In this document: positions 33,026 through 41,689 of the stretch, in pieces
Layout: every line of letters begins with the position of its first letter
Numbering within the stretch: the first letter of the stretch is position 1
Assembly: GCF_003014555.1 (NCBI RefSeq)
Contig: NZ_PYGE01000003.1
Span: 1 to 64,000 of the forward strand
DNA from: Haloactinopolyspora alba
GTDB lineage: Bacteria > Actinomycetota > Actinomycetes > Jiangellales > Jiangellaceae
DNA length: 64,000 bases
Reading direction: 5' to 3'
Position numbers and translations under genes: made by a program
The notes under the pieces: generated by a model
Database searches by the model: none
Told to the model about the DNA's origin: nothing
The model's input: only the letters and a program-made list of their open reading frames with translations

Positions 33026-35572
33026 GTGGAACTCAGCCGCCGCCGCCTGCTGTCCCTGCTCTCCGCTGCCGGTGTGCTGCCGGTCGTCGCTCCCCGGCTG
33101 GCCGGCGCCGCCCCCGCCGCCGACACGTCCCGCCTACTCACCAACACCGTCGCCATGCTCGCCGGGACCGCGCAGTCCAACGCCCGCCCGGAGGTCGCCG
33201 GCAGGCTCGCCGCGATCGACCGCACCGCGCGGAACCGGCTCGAGCGGATGGACGCCGCCGGCGACGGCGAACTGTTCTCCGGCGAGCCGCTGGGCCCCAG
33301 CAGCTCCAACCTCGCCGCCTCGTTCCGCTACCTGTACCAGATCGCGCTGGCCACCCGGACGTCCGGCGGCACCGCGTCGGACCTGGACGGCAACGTCGAC
33401 GTCCAGCGCCGCGTCCTCGACGCCCTGGTCCGGCTGCACGAGAACTACTACGGCGACCAGTCCCAGGGCTACTACGGCAACTGGTACCACTGGGAGATCG
33501 GCATCTCCACCGAGGTCACCCGGACACTGGTGCTGCTGTCCGAGCAGGTGCGGCAGTACCGCCCGGAACTGGTGGCGACCTACGTCACCTCCATGGACGC
33601 GTACCTGCGCAACGGCACCGACGGCGACGTGGACCTCGACTCGCGCTTCCACACCGGCGCGAATCTCGCCGACATCACCACCAACCGGATCCTGCAGGGC
33701 GCCCTGCTCGGCGACGACGCCCGCATCGACAAGGCGATCCGGGACCAGCTCACCGTCTTCGCCACCATCGACCCGTACAACCTGAAGCACGGCGTCACCG
33801 ACGGCTACTACGCCGACGGGTCGTTCATCCAGCACCACTCGGTCGCCTACACCGGCTCGTACGGCAAGGCGCTGCTCAGCCGCGTGGTCCAGACGATGAA
33901 GATCCTCGACGGCAGCGGCTTCGCCGACGGCGACGCGCTCGTGCCGGTCGTGCAGGGATGGGTCGCGGACGGGTTCGCCCCGCTGATCTTCGAGGGCTGG
34001 ATGATGGAGATCGTCAAGGGCCGCGCGGTCTCCAGGACGCGGACCGGCTACGCCGACGTGGCCGTCGTGCTCGAGGCGGTCGTCGACCTGGCGTCATACG
34101 CCGGCGGTACCGACGCCGCGGCGCTGAAGAGCTACGTGAAGTTCATCCGCGCGACGTCGCGGGCGTCGCTCGACCCGGCGAGGTTCGACTCGCCGGTCAG
34201 CATCGCACGCTACGCCGACATCATCGACGACGACACCGTCGAGCCCGCCGACCTCAACCCGTCCGCGCGCAGCGTCGCCTTCAACGCCATGGACAAGAAC
34301 GTGCACCGCCGCCCCGGCTACGCGTTCGCGCTGTCGCGCAGCTCGGACCGGATCAGCAAGTACGAGTACATGCTGGGCGAGAACCTGATGCCGTGGTTCC
34401 AGGGCGACGGCGCGCACTACCTGTACCTCTCGGGCGCGGACCAGACCGAGGCGTTCGGCGTCGACTACTACACGACGGTCTCGCCGTACGGGCTCGCCGG
34501 CGTCACCGCTCCGGTCGAGCAACGCCGGACCATCCCGGAGCTGTACGGAACCCAGCACTACGACAACCCGGACCACCCGCTGGAGTTCACGCCCGCGTCG
34601 GAGTCGCAGAACACCTACGTGTACTTCCCGCGCGGCACGAACCGCCTCTCCGGCGGCGCCACCCTGGACGCGTACGGCGTCGCCGCGCTGGTGCAGTCCG
34701 ACGACGTCGCCTATGCGCACAAGCAGCAGGGCATCCTGCCGGACGACTTCGTCGTGTACCGCAACGCGACGGCGACGAAGTCGTGGTTCATGCTCGACGA
34801 CGAGATCGTCGTGCTGGCCGCCGGTGTCGGCGATCCGGCGGGACGGGCCGTCACCACGACCGTGGACGCGCGCATCGCACTGCCGTCCGACGAGCTCGCG
34901 GTCACGGGTGCGCGGCGCGACGGCGGCGCATGGACGGGCACCGGCGAGGGACACCTCCGGTGGCTGCGCTTCGCCAACGACACGCAGGGCACCGCCGTCG
35001 GCTACACGTTCCTCGACGACGTCTCCGCGCGGGTGACGCTCGACGAGGTCACCCGCAGCCGCCGCGTCGTGCGCGAGTCGAACCCGGACACCGACGTCAC
35101 CCGGAACGTCTTCGGCATCACGGTCGACCACGCGGCCGGCGCCGCGCCGTCCGCACTGGCCTACGCCCTGGTTCCCGGCGCCTCGGCCCGGCTGCTGGAG
35201 TCCTACGCCGACGGCCGGCTCGGGGTCGTCGCGAACCGGCCGGAGATCCAGGCGGTGAAGCACACCGGCCTGGGCCTGGTCGCGGCCAACGTGTTCGCGG
35301 CCGGGCGGCACGAGGCGGCGGGGGTGAGCGTCGACGGTCCCGCGTCGGTCATCGTGCGCACCCGCGCGGACCGGGTGCGCACCGTCGCCGTGTCCGACCC
35401 GACCATGGACCGCGACACCGTCTCGGTGCTGCTGCGCGGCCGGCCGATGACGGCGATCTCACCGGGCCGGCACGTCCACGTCGATCGGGTCGCGGGCGGC
35501 ACTCTGCTGGAGTTCGACACACACCAGGCCTATGGCCGCAGCTTCGAGATCACCCTCCGCCACGACGGCTGA
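33026..35572 (+). CDS. Secreted polysaccharide lyase family 8
   Basis: An 848-residue lyase with a Tat-like signal (SRRRLLSLLS, cleavage near AGAAPA). PL8 enzymes cleave hyaluronate, chondroitin or xanthan by beta-elimination. The alpha/alpha toroid carries the aromatic patch GNWYHWEIGIS (151-161), TGANLAD (N213 region) and DGSFIQHHSVAYTGSYG, giving H270 and Y279 nine residues apart as in hyaluronate lyase. The C-terminal half is the beta-sandwich, with NAMDKNVHRR and YTFLDD. The start is GTG after GAGGGGAG. No unsaturated-uronate hydrolase or transporter gene is next to it, so the substrate is open. A LacI-type operator lies upstream. Confidence 0.9.
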   Translation: MELSRRRLLSLLSAAGVLPVVAPRLAGAAPAADTSRLLTNTVAMLAGTAQSNARPEVAGRLAAIDRTARNRLERMDAAGDGELFSGEPLGPSSSNLAASFRYLYQIALATRTSGGTASDLDGNVDVQRRVLDALVRLHENYYGDQSQGYYGNWYHWEIGISTEVTRTLVLLSEQVRQYRPELVATYVTSMDAYLRNGTDGDVDLDSRFHTGANLADITTNRILQGALLGDDARIDKAIRDQLTVFATIDPYNLKHGVTDGYYADGSFIQHHSVAYTGSYGKALLSRVVQTMKILDGSGFADGDALVPVVQGWVADGFAPLIFEGWMMEIVKGRAVSRTRTGYADVAVVLEAVVDLASYAGGTDAAALKSYVKFIRATSRASLDPARFDSPVSIARYADIIDDDTVEPADLNPSARSVAFNAMDKNVHRRPGYAFALSRSSDRISKYEYMLGENLMPWFQGDGAHYLYLSGADQTEAFGVDYYTTVSPYGLAGVTAPVEQRRTIPELYGTQHYDNPDHPLEFTPASESQNTYVYFPRGTNRLSGGATLDAYGVAALVQSDDVAYAHKQQGILPDDFVVYRNATATKSWFMLDDEIVVLAAGVGDPAGRAVTTTVDARIALPSDELAVTGARRDGGAWTGTGEGHLRWLRFANDTQGTAVGYTFLDDVSARVTLDEVTRSRRVVRESNPDTDVTRNVFGITVDHAAGAAPSALAYALVPGASARLLESYADGRLGVVANRPEIQAVKHTGLGLVAANVFAAGRHEAAGVSVDGPASVIVRTRADRVRTVAVSDPTMDRDTVSVLLRGRPMTAISPGRHVHVDRVAGGTLLEFDTHQAYGRSFEITLRHDG

Positions 35573-35609
35573 GGGCGTGTCCGACGAGTCCGGGGAATAG
35601 GTTGAGTCC

Positions 35610-36335
35610 ATGGGACCGCAGCCGGCAGCCGTGCACCACTCGTCCTCGACCTGGCAGCAGCCGTACCCGCCGTTCGCGTCCGCCGAGCGCGAGGTGCTGG
35701 TGGCCGACGTCGCCGGGCGCATCCTGGCCCTCGGCACCGGCCGGCTGCTGGTCGGCGTCGACGGCTTCACGGCGTCGGGCAAGACCAGCTTCGGGCACGA
35801 ACTGGCCGCGCGGATCAGTGCCGTGGGGCGTCCGGTGCTGCGCGCGACCCTGGACGACTTCAAGCGGCCATGGGGCGAACGGCATCTGTACGACCGCGAG
35901 TCGGGCGAGGGCTACTACCGCAACGCCTACGACTACGACGCCGTCAAGCGGCTCCTGCTCGAGCCCTGCCGCTCACCGGACGCACCATCGTGCGCGCTGT
36001 GCAGCATCGACCCGCTCACGCAGCAGGAGCACTCGGCGTCCACCACGCCGGTCGCCTCGGATGCCGTGCTGATCGTGGACGGCGTGTTCGCGTTCCGTCC
36101 GGAGATCGACGGGTACTGGGACTTCCGCATCTGGCTGGACACGGATGCGGAGCTGTCCGTGCAGCGGGGCGCCGAGCGCGACCAGGACTGGGCCGCGTCC
36201 GAGGCGGAGGCGCTGCACCGCGACCGCTATCGAGTGGCGGAGGGCATCTATCTGGAGGAGGTCCGGCCGCTGGCGATGGTGGACATCGTCATCGACAACG
36301 CGGCGTTCGCCGCCCCGCGCATCATCGTGCCCTGA
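35610..36335 (+). CDS. Uridine kinase-like P-loop phosphotransferase
   Basis: A 241-residue kinase of the uridine kinase/phosphoribulokinase family. The P-loop GFTASGKT is at 52-59, followed by the TLDDFKRPW strand, the HLYDRESGEGYYRNAYDYDAV region typical of this group, and VLIVDGVFAF as Walker B. DWRIWLD-like WDFRIWLDTDAE and a lid with ERDQDW follow. The natural substrate is unclear: uridine, cytidine or another small alcohol. It lies 37 bases after the lyase and 20 before the hydrolase gene on the same strand, perhaps as an operon with the latter. Confidence 0.85.
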   Translation: MGPQPAAVHHSSSTWQQPYPPFASAEREVLVADVAGRILALGTGRLLVGVDGFTASGKTSFGHELAARISAVGRPVLRATLDDFKRPWGERHLYDRESGEGYYRNAYDYDAVKRLLLEPCRSPDAPSCALCSIDPLTQQEHSASTTPVASDAVLIVDGVFAFRPEIDGYWDFRIWLDTDAELSVQRGAERDQDWAASEAEALHRDRYRVAEGIYLEEVRPLAMVDIVIDNAAFAAPRIIVP

Positions 36336-36355
36336 TCAGGTGGAGGAGGTCGGAG

Positions 36356-37171
36356 ATGCCGGACTGGCAGCTGTCACGCACGTTCGACTCCCCGCAGGGA
36401 GCGATCCGGTGGGACCGCTTCGGCTCCGGAACCCCGATCGTCCTGCTGCACGGCACGCCGAACTGGTCGTTCCTGTGGCGCAACGTCGTGCCGACGTTGT
36501 CCGCGCAGCACACGGTGTACGTGTTCGACTGGCCGGGCTTCGGCTGGTCGGACAGGTTCGCCGGCCAGAACATCTCCTGGGACGAGCAGGCCCGCCGGCT
36601 GCCCGAGCTGTTCACCCACTGGGGCCTCCACGCGCCCACGGTCGTGGCCTTCGATTTCGCGCCCGTCTTCGCGCTGCGCGCGCACTTCTTCGAAGGGCTG
36701 GAGATCGGCGCTCTCGTGCTGGCCGACGCGGCAGTGATCCCGCCGTTCGTCAGCGACTTCTCGCGGCTCGCGCGCGAGAACATCGCGACGATGCGGCTGC
36801 TGCCCACCCACATCGCGGAGGCCGCGATCGCCGCGCACCTGCGCCGGACCACGTACCACCCGATGCCGCCCGACGTCCTGGACGGCTACCTCGCGCCGTG
36901 GCGTGGCGACGACGGCGTGGCCGCCTACTGGCGTGCCGTCGCCCGGTACGACGAGGACCTGGCCGCGCCGCTGGTGCCCCGGCTCGGACAGCTCACCATG
37001 CCGGTGCGGCTGCTGTGGGGAGCCGCCGACGCGTGGCTCCCCCTGGACAAGGCGCACCAGCTGGCCGCGGCGATCCCCGGGGCGTCGCTGCGGCTCATCC
37101 CCGAGGCCGGGCACTTCTCCCCGGAGGACGCGCCGGACGCGTTCGCCCGCGAGGTCCTCGCCTTCCCGTGA
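36356..37171 (+). CDS. Haloalkane dehalogenase-like alpha/beta hydrolase
   Basis: A 271-residue alpha/beta-fold enzyme. HGTPNWSFLWRNV (32-44) holds the oxyanion region and Trp halide-site pattern of haloalkane dehalogenases. The nucleophile elbow reads VVAFDFAPVF, with D100 in place of the usual serine, as in dehalogenases, but the flanking glycines are missing. D225 (GAADAWLP) and H253 (EAGHFSPEDAP) complete a likely triad. The ATG has AGGAGGT five bases upstream. The missing elbow glycines make activity uncertain. A 19-base-arm inverted repeat overlaps its stop codon. Confidence 0.85.
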   Translation: MPDWQLSRTFDSPQGAIRWDRFGSGTPIVLLHGTPNWSFLWRNVVPTLSAQHTVYVFDWPGFGWSDRFAGQNISWDEQARRLPELFTHWGLHAPTVVAFDFAPVFALRAHFFEGLEIGALVLADAAVIPPFVSDFSRLARENIATMRLLPTHIAEAAIAAHLRRTTYHPMPPDVLDGYLAPWRGDDGVAAYWRAVARYDEDLAAPLVPRLGQLTMPVRLLWGAADAWLPLDKAHQLAAAIPGASLRLIPEAGHFSPEDAPDAFAREVLAFP

Positions 37172-37223
37172 TCATCAACGATCGTCCGTGTCATGGGCAC
37201 TGAGGATCGTTGATGATCACGGG
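37165..37223. terminator. Bidirectional terminator-like hairpin, TGATCATCAAC family
   Basis: CCCGTGATCATCAACGATC (37165-37183) and its exact reverse complement (37205-37223) enclose 21 bases. It overlaps the TGA stop of the rightward hydrolase and ends 12 bases before the stop codon of the convergent GDPD gene, so it can end both mRNAs. There is no T-run. The inner TGATCATCAAC is shared with the hairpin at 45.8 kb. Confidence 0.75.
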
Positions 37224-37235
37224 ACGAGGGCGAAC

Positions 37236-39308
37236 TCAGCGCAGGCCGTTGCGCTTGGCCACCCGCGCCAGCGTGTCCGGGTCGTCGGTGATGATGCCGT
37301 CGACACCGAGGTCGATCAGCCGCTGCATCGTGGCCTGGTCGTTCACCGTGTAGGGCACCACGTCGAGGTTCATCCGGTGCAGCTCGTCGATGCCCGGGCC
37401 GTGGTAGTAGTCCGGGCTCTCCCGCAGGTACCAGTCGTCGGATTCGACCTCACCCTGGTCCGGGTCGTGCACCTGCCAGTTCGCCGACACCGTCGACGCG
37501 CCGGCGATCCGGGCCATCCGGGCGATGTCCTGATGCCGCCACCAGTCGATCCCGGCCGTCCACGGGCTCGTCACGCTCGGGTCGCCGTACACCGCCTGCA
37601 GCGAGCATCCGTCGGCGACCGTCCGGCACTCCTCCGGCCCGTACTGCCAGATCAGCGCCACCGTCTCGATGCGCGGGTCGAGCTTGCGCGCCTCGACGAT
37701 CGTGCGCCAGTCGAACGACTGGATGGTGGCGCGTTCACGCATGCCGGCGTCCCGGATCGCCGTGACGAGCTTCGCCGTGAACTCGCGGTACGGCGCCGTG
37801 TCGTCGACCGTCGGGTCGATCTTCGTCTCGATGTTCAGCCGGACGTCGTCGCGGCCGCTCGCCTTCACCAGCTCGAACACCTCGTCCAGGGTCGGGATCC
37901 GCGCACCGGGCACGGCCACCTGGTCGGGGAAGGCCGGCAGTGTCTTCGATCCGCAGTCGATGGTCTTGATCTGCTCGAGCGTCAGCTCGTGGACGAGGTC
38001 GCCGACGTACGGGAACTCGGGGTCGCCGGGCGTGACCGGCGACGTGTCCACGCAGTGCGAGCCGTTGACCGCCCGGTCGTGGCTGACGACCAGCACGCCG
38101 TCCTCGGTCACCCCGGTGTCCAGCTCCAGCGTGGACACGTCCTCGTTGGCCAGCGCGTACTCGAACGCCGGGAGCGTGTTCTCCGGTCGCATCGCGCGGG
38201 CGCCGCGGTGGCCCTGGACGTCGAACGGCGACGCGTACGCCTCGGGCAGGCGCATGCCGCGCTCGTCCATCAACGCCCGCAGCCGGTCCGGGTAGTCGGT
38301 GATGATGCCGTCCACGCCGTCGTCGATCAGCTTGCTCATGGTGGCGGTGTCGTTGACCGTCCACGGGACGACGTCGATGCCGTTGCGGTGTGCGTGCTCG
38401 ACCATCTCCGCGGTCACGTACGGCACGTAGTCCGGGTCGCCGACGGAGCCGCCGAACCCGTGCACCGGCGAGAACACGTCCGCACCGAACGACTCGACGG
38501 CGGCGATCGGGTCGTCGCCGAAGTCGTCGATGTCGATGCCGCCCAGCCACGGAGACGCACCCGGCTGGTCGATCTGCAGGAAGTCGTGGTTCGTCAGGGC
38601 CACCAGCTCCAACTCGGGGGCGACCTCGCGCATGAGCATGAGCGCGCCCCAGTCGAAGCTCTGGATCGTCACCCGCTTCTCGAAACCGGCCTCGCGGATC
38701 GCCGCCGCGGTGACGTTCACGAACTCCTCGCGCGGCGCGGTCTCCTCCGGCGCACCGGCCTCGACCTTCGTCTCGATGTTCAGCCGGACGTCGCCGGCGC
38801 CGTAGCGCTGCACCAGGTCGAAGACCTCACCCAGCAGCGGCATCGTCGAACCCGGGACGGGCTCCTGGTCGGGGTAGTTCGGCAGCGTCTGCGAACCGCA
38901 GTCCAGGGTACGCACCTGCGCCAGGGTGAGGTCCTTGATGTAGTTGCCCTGCGCGTACGGGAACTGCGGGTCGCCGGGGGTCACCGGCTCGGTGTCGGTG
39001 CACTTGTCCGGGTCGATCCGCCGGTCGTGGGTGACGACGGCGTACCCGTCCTTGGTGATCTGGACGTCGAGCTCGAGCGTCGACACGCCGAGCTGCAGTG
39101 CGTTGCCGAACGCCGCCAGCGTGCTCTCCGGCCGCAGCCCGATGCCGCCGCGGTGCGCCTGCAGGTCGAACGCACGGCCGGCGCCCGATCGGTCCGGGTG
39201 GTCCGGGCGGTCGGGCGGGGCAGCTGCGGACGGCAGGCCCGCGGCCACCGTCGCCAGCAGCGCCGTCGCCGTGACCGCCACGCCGGCGGTTCTACGCCAA
39301 GTGGACAT
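37236..39308 (-). CDS. Secreted glycerophosphodiesterase with two tandem GDPD domains
   Basis: A 690-residue exported protein. The ATG with GGAAGGA eight bases upstream yields a signal peptide (MSTWRRTAGVAVTATALL). Domain 1 (about 46-335) starts QAHRGGIGLRPEST and domain 2 (about 350-690) starts QGHRGARAMRPENT. Each has its own LELDVQITKDG or LELDTGVTEDG, a THDR or SHDR histidine, RLNIETK and GIITDYP or GIITDDP. Both sets of catalytic residues look intact. The repeated blocks (VTPGDPQFPY and VTPGDPEFPY, LDCGSQTLP and IDCGSKTLP) point to an in-gene duplication. It probably processes phospholipid or teichoic-acid diesters outside the cell. Confidence 0.93.
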   Translation of the reverse strand: MSTWRRTAGVAVTATALLATVAAGLPSAAAPPDRPDHPDRSGAGRAFDLQAHRGGIGLRPESTLAAFGNALQLGVSTLELDVQITKDGYAVVTHDRRIDPDKCTDTEPVTPGDPQFPYAQGNYIKDLTLAQVRTLDCGSQTLPNYPDQEPVPGSTMPLLGEVFDLVQRYGAGDVRLNIETKVEAGAPEETAPREEFVNVTAAAIREAGFEKRVTIQSFDWGALMLMREVAPELELVALTNHDFLQIDQPGASPWLGGIDIDDFGDDPIAAVESFGADVFSPVHGFGGSVGDPDYVPYVTAEMVEHAHRNGIDVVPWTVNDTATMSKLIDDGVDGIITDYPDRLRALMDERGMRLPEAYASPFDVQGHRGARAMRPENTLPAFEYALANEDVSTLELDTGVTEDGVLVVSHDRAVNGSHCVDTSPVTPGDPEFPYVGDLVHELTLEQIKTIDCGSKTLPAFPDQVAVPGARIPTLDEVFELVKASGRDDVRLNIETKIDPTVDDTAPYREFTAKLVTAIRDAGMRERATIQSFDWRTIVEARKLDPRIETVALIWQYGPEECRTVADGCSLQAVYGDPSVTSPWTAGIDWWRHQDIARMARIAGASTVSANWQVHDPDQGEVESDDWYLRESPDYYHGPGIDELHRMNLDVVPYTVNDQATMQRLIDLGVDGIITDDPDTLARVAKRNGLR

Positions 39309-39498
39309 GCACACGTTCCTTCCGTGATCGAGGGAACGCCGGTCCCGCACGGACCGCCGACCCTGACACCATTTGCCCCCGTATGGTTCCGGACGCCGAG
39401 GGGCGCCACCACCCGTCGCACGCGGCCGGAAAGCGAACCCGAGCCGACCATTCGATGACCGGACGGCTGCGTGAGCCCGAGCCGGCCGCCGGGCGGCG

Positions 39499-40194
39499 CT
39501 ACGGCCGTACCAGCCCGGTCTGGTAGGCGACGACCACGAGCTGCGCCCGGTCGCGCGCGTCCAGCTTGGTCAGGGCGTGCCCGACGTGGGTCTTCACGGT
39601 GGCCGGGCTGAGGAAGAGCTCGGCGCCGATCTCGGCGTTGCTGAGCCCGCGACCCACCAGCGTCAGCACCTCCCGCTCGCGCTGGGTCAGCTCGGCGAGC
39701 CGGTGACCGGCAGCGTGCTCGACCGCTCGGCCGGCGGTGAACTGGGCGATCAGCCGCCGGGTGATCTTCGGCGCCAGCAGCGCCTCGCCGGCGGCGACCA
39801 CCCGGATGGCCTGCAGCAGCTCGGCCGGGCCGGCATCCTTGAGCAGGAACCCGCTCGCCCCCGCATCGAGCGCGTCGAACACGTACGCCTCGGTGTCGTA
39901 CGTGGTCAGGATCAGCACCCGGACCTCCTCCAGCCCGGCGGTGGCGGCGATGCGCCGGGTGGCGTCGATGCCGTCCAGGCCGGGCATGCGGATGTCCATG
40001 AGCACGACGTCGGGACGCAGGGAGCGGGCGTGGTCGACGGCCTCGGAACCGGTGGTGGCCTCGCCCACGACGACGATGTCGTCCTCGACGTCGATCAGCA
40101 CCTTGAAACCGGCGCGCACGAGCAGCTCGTCGTCGGCGAGCAGCACCCTGACCGGCTGTCCGTCCTGCCGGGACGTGGCGTCGTCCGCGGTCAT
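39499..40194 (-). CDS. NarL/LuxR-family response regulator
   Basis: A 231-residue regulator. The receiver domain has the acidic pair D21-D22, the phosphoacceptor D67 in VVLMDIRMPG, the threonine in LILTTYDT and the lysine in FLLKDAG. The C-terminal LuxR helix-turn-helix reads LTQREREVLTLVGRGLSNAEI. Its ATG overlaps the stop of the histidine kinase gene (ATGA), so the pair is coupled. The divergent MMPL exporter gene is a likely target, with a two-part palindrome between them. Confidence 0.95.
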   Translation of the reverse strand: MTADDATSRQDGQPVRVLLADDELLVRAGFKVLIDVEDDIVVVGEATTGSEAVDHARSLRPDVVLMDIRMPGLDGIDATRRIAATAGLEEVRVLILTTYDTEAYVFDALDAGASGFLLKDAGPAELLQAIRVVAAGEALLAPKITRRLIAQFTAGRAVEHAAGHRLAELTQREREVLTLVGRGLSNAEIGAELFLSPATVKTHVGHALTKLDARDRAQLVVVAYQTGLVRP

Positions 40195-41441
40195 GCCGGC
40201 ACCACCCCGACCGGTTGCAACGGCAGGCGCGCCCGTACCTCGAAGCCGCCGTCGGGCCGGGCCCCGGCGGCCAGGTCGCCACCGAGCAGCTCGCAGCGCT
40301 CGCGCATGCCGACGATGCCGCGCCCGGAGCCGGCCCGTTCCGCCGCCAGGTCGTCGCCGCGGCCCCGGTCGTCGCCGCGGTCCCGGTCGTCGCCGCGGCC
40401 CCGGCCGTCGTCGGTCACCCGGATGTCGAGGTCCGTCGGACCGTACCGGAGCGACACGCGCACCCGGGTGGGGCCGGCGTGGCGCACCGTGTTGGTGATC
40501 GACTCCTGCAGGATGCGGTAGGCCGCGCGGTCGACGGCGCTCGGCAGCTCCTGCGCCGGCGAGCCCACCGCGAGCTCCACGTCCAGCCCCGCGTCGCGTG
40601 CCATGGTGACGATCTCGTCGAGCTGGGCCAGGCTCGGGCCCGGCGCGCCCTCGTGGTCGTCGGCGCTGCGCAGCACGCCGAGGATGGCGCGCATCTCGCG
40701 CAGCGCCTGCGCGCTCGTCTGCTCGATGGTGACCAGGGTCTCGCGGGCCCGCTCCGGACGCTTGTCCAGCACGTGGGCGGTGACGCCCGCCTGCACGTTG
40801 ATGATGGCCACGGCATGGGCGACGGTGTCGTGCACCTCACGCGCGATCCGCAGCCGCTCCGCGTCCACCCGTCGGCGGACCTCCTCCTCGCGGGTGCGCT
40901 CGGCCCGCTCGGCGCGCTCCTGTGCGTCAGCGACGATCACCCGTCTGGACCGCACCGACTCGCCGAGCGCCGCCGCCACGACGCACAGTCCGATGCGGAA
41001 GAACACCCACCCGATGGCGACCCTCGGCTCGACGTCGGCGGCCTCCACCAGCCACCCGGCGGCGAACACCGCGATGCCGGCGCCGCTCAGCAGCAGCGAG
41101 CGGCGCCCGTCACCGTAGGCCGTGACCGTGTACAGGGCGACGAACAGCGCGATCCACGCGGGCCCGTCGGGGAATCCGGCCGCGAAGTACACCAGGCTGA
41201 TGACGCCGTTGACGACGAACACCGCGACCGGGTGGCGGCGGCGCACGACCAGCGACAGTCCGCCGACGATCAGCAGCGAGTAGCCGAGATAACCGACGTC
41301 GGCCAGGGTCCGCTCGACCAGGCCCGGCTCGGCGTTCGAAGCGGTCTGCCGGGTGCCTATGACCTGCATGACCGTGACGAAGGCCGCGAGCAGCACGTCC
41401 TGCGCCCACGGCCGCAGCCGGACGTACTCGGCGAGACCCAT
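40191..41441 (-). CDS. NarL-type sensor histidine kinase
   Basis: A 416-residue membrane kinase (HisKA_3 type). I chose the ATG giving MGLAEYVRLRPW; the longer open frame is arginine-rich and overlaps the palindrome region. Five or six membrane segments fill residues 12-160, with no large external domain, so it may sense the membrane. The phosphorylated histidine is H204 in AREVHDTVAHA. The ATPase domain has the N box ILQESITNTVRHA and the G1 box VTDDGRG. Directly after G1 an 18-base minisatellite encodes repeated RGDDRx units, lengthening the ATP lid before GSGRGIVGM. It shares a transcript with the regulator gene. Confidence 0.93.
   Translation of the reverse strand: MGLAEYVRLRPWAQDVLLAAFVTVMQVIGTRQTASNAEPGLVERTLADVGYLGYSLLIVGGLSLVVRRRHPVAVFVVNGVISLVYFAAGFPDGPAWIALFVALYTVTAYGDGRRSLLLSGAGIAVFAAGWLVEAADVEPRVAIGWVFFRIGLCVVAAALGESVRSRRVIVADAQERAERAERTREEEVRRRVDAERLRIAREVHDTVAHAVAIINVQAGVTAHVLDKRPERARETLVTIEQTSAQALREMRAILGVLRSADDHEGAPGPSLAQLDEIVTMARDAGLDVELAVGSPAQELPSAVDRAAYRILQESITNTVRHAGPTRVRVSLRYGPTDLDIRVTDDGRGRGDDRDRGDDRGRGDDLAAERAGSGRGIVGMRERCELLGGDLAAGARPDGGFEVRARLPLQPVGVVPA
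40349..40402. repeat. 18-base minisatellite inside the kinase gene
   Basis: Three consecutive 18-base units of the form GGTCGTCGCCGCGGYCCC, differing only at one base, then a partial fourth unit. In frame they encode the RGDDR-type repeats of the ATP lid. Copy number could change by slippage without breaking the frame. Confidence 0.85.
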
Positions 41442-41496
41442 CCGCAGATCGTAGCGACGCCCGGCGCCACGCGGATCCACCTGACGGCGTAGCCGG

Positions 41497-41550
41497 GGTA
41501 CTCCGATCCGCTCAGTTCCGGCGGCACGCGGCTGAGCGGATGTGCGTACC
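41497..41550. promoter_or_regulatory. Two-part palindrome between kinase and MMPL exporter genes
   Basis: From outside in: GGTAC, 4 bases, ATCCGCTCAG, 16 bases, CTGAGCGGAT, 4 bases, GTACC. Inner 10-base and outer 5-base arms are exact and the 4-base gaps match, giving one symmetric 54-base element. It lies in a divergent region and so is a likely operator for the adjacent response regulator or another dimeric protein. Confidence 0.7.
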
Positions 41551-41689
41551 GGCCGGCGCCCGCCGGCTGAAGACCGTCCCGCCCCGGACGGGACACGATC
41601 GCAGCCATGACCGAACGACTCCGGACCACCGACCTGCCGGCACGACCGTGCCGGCGTACTGCGTCCCAGACCACGCCAGGGAGAGGCTG

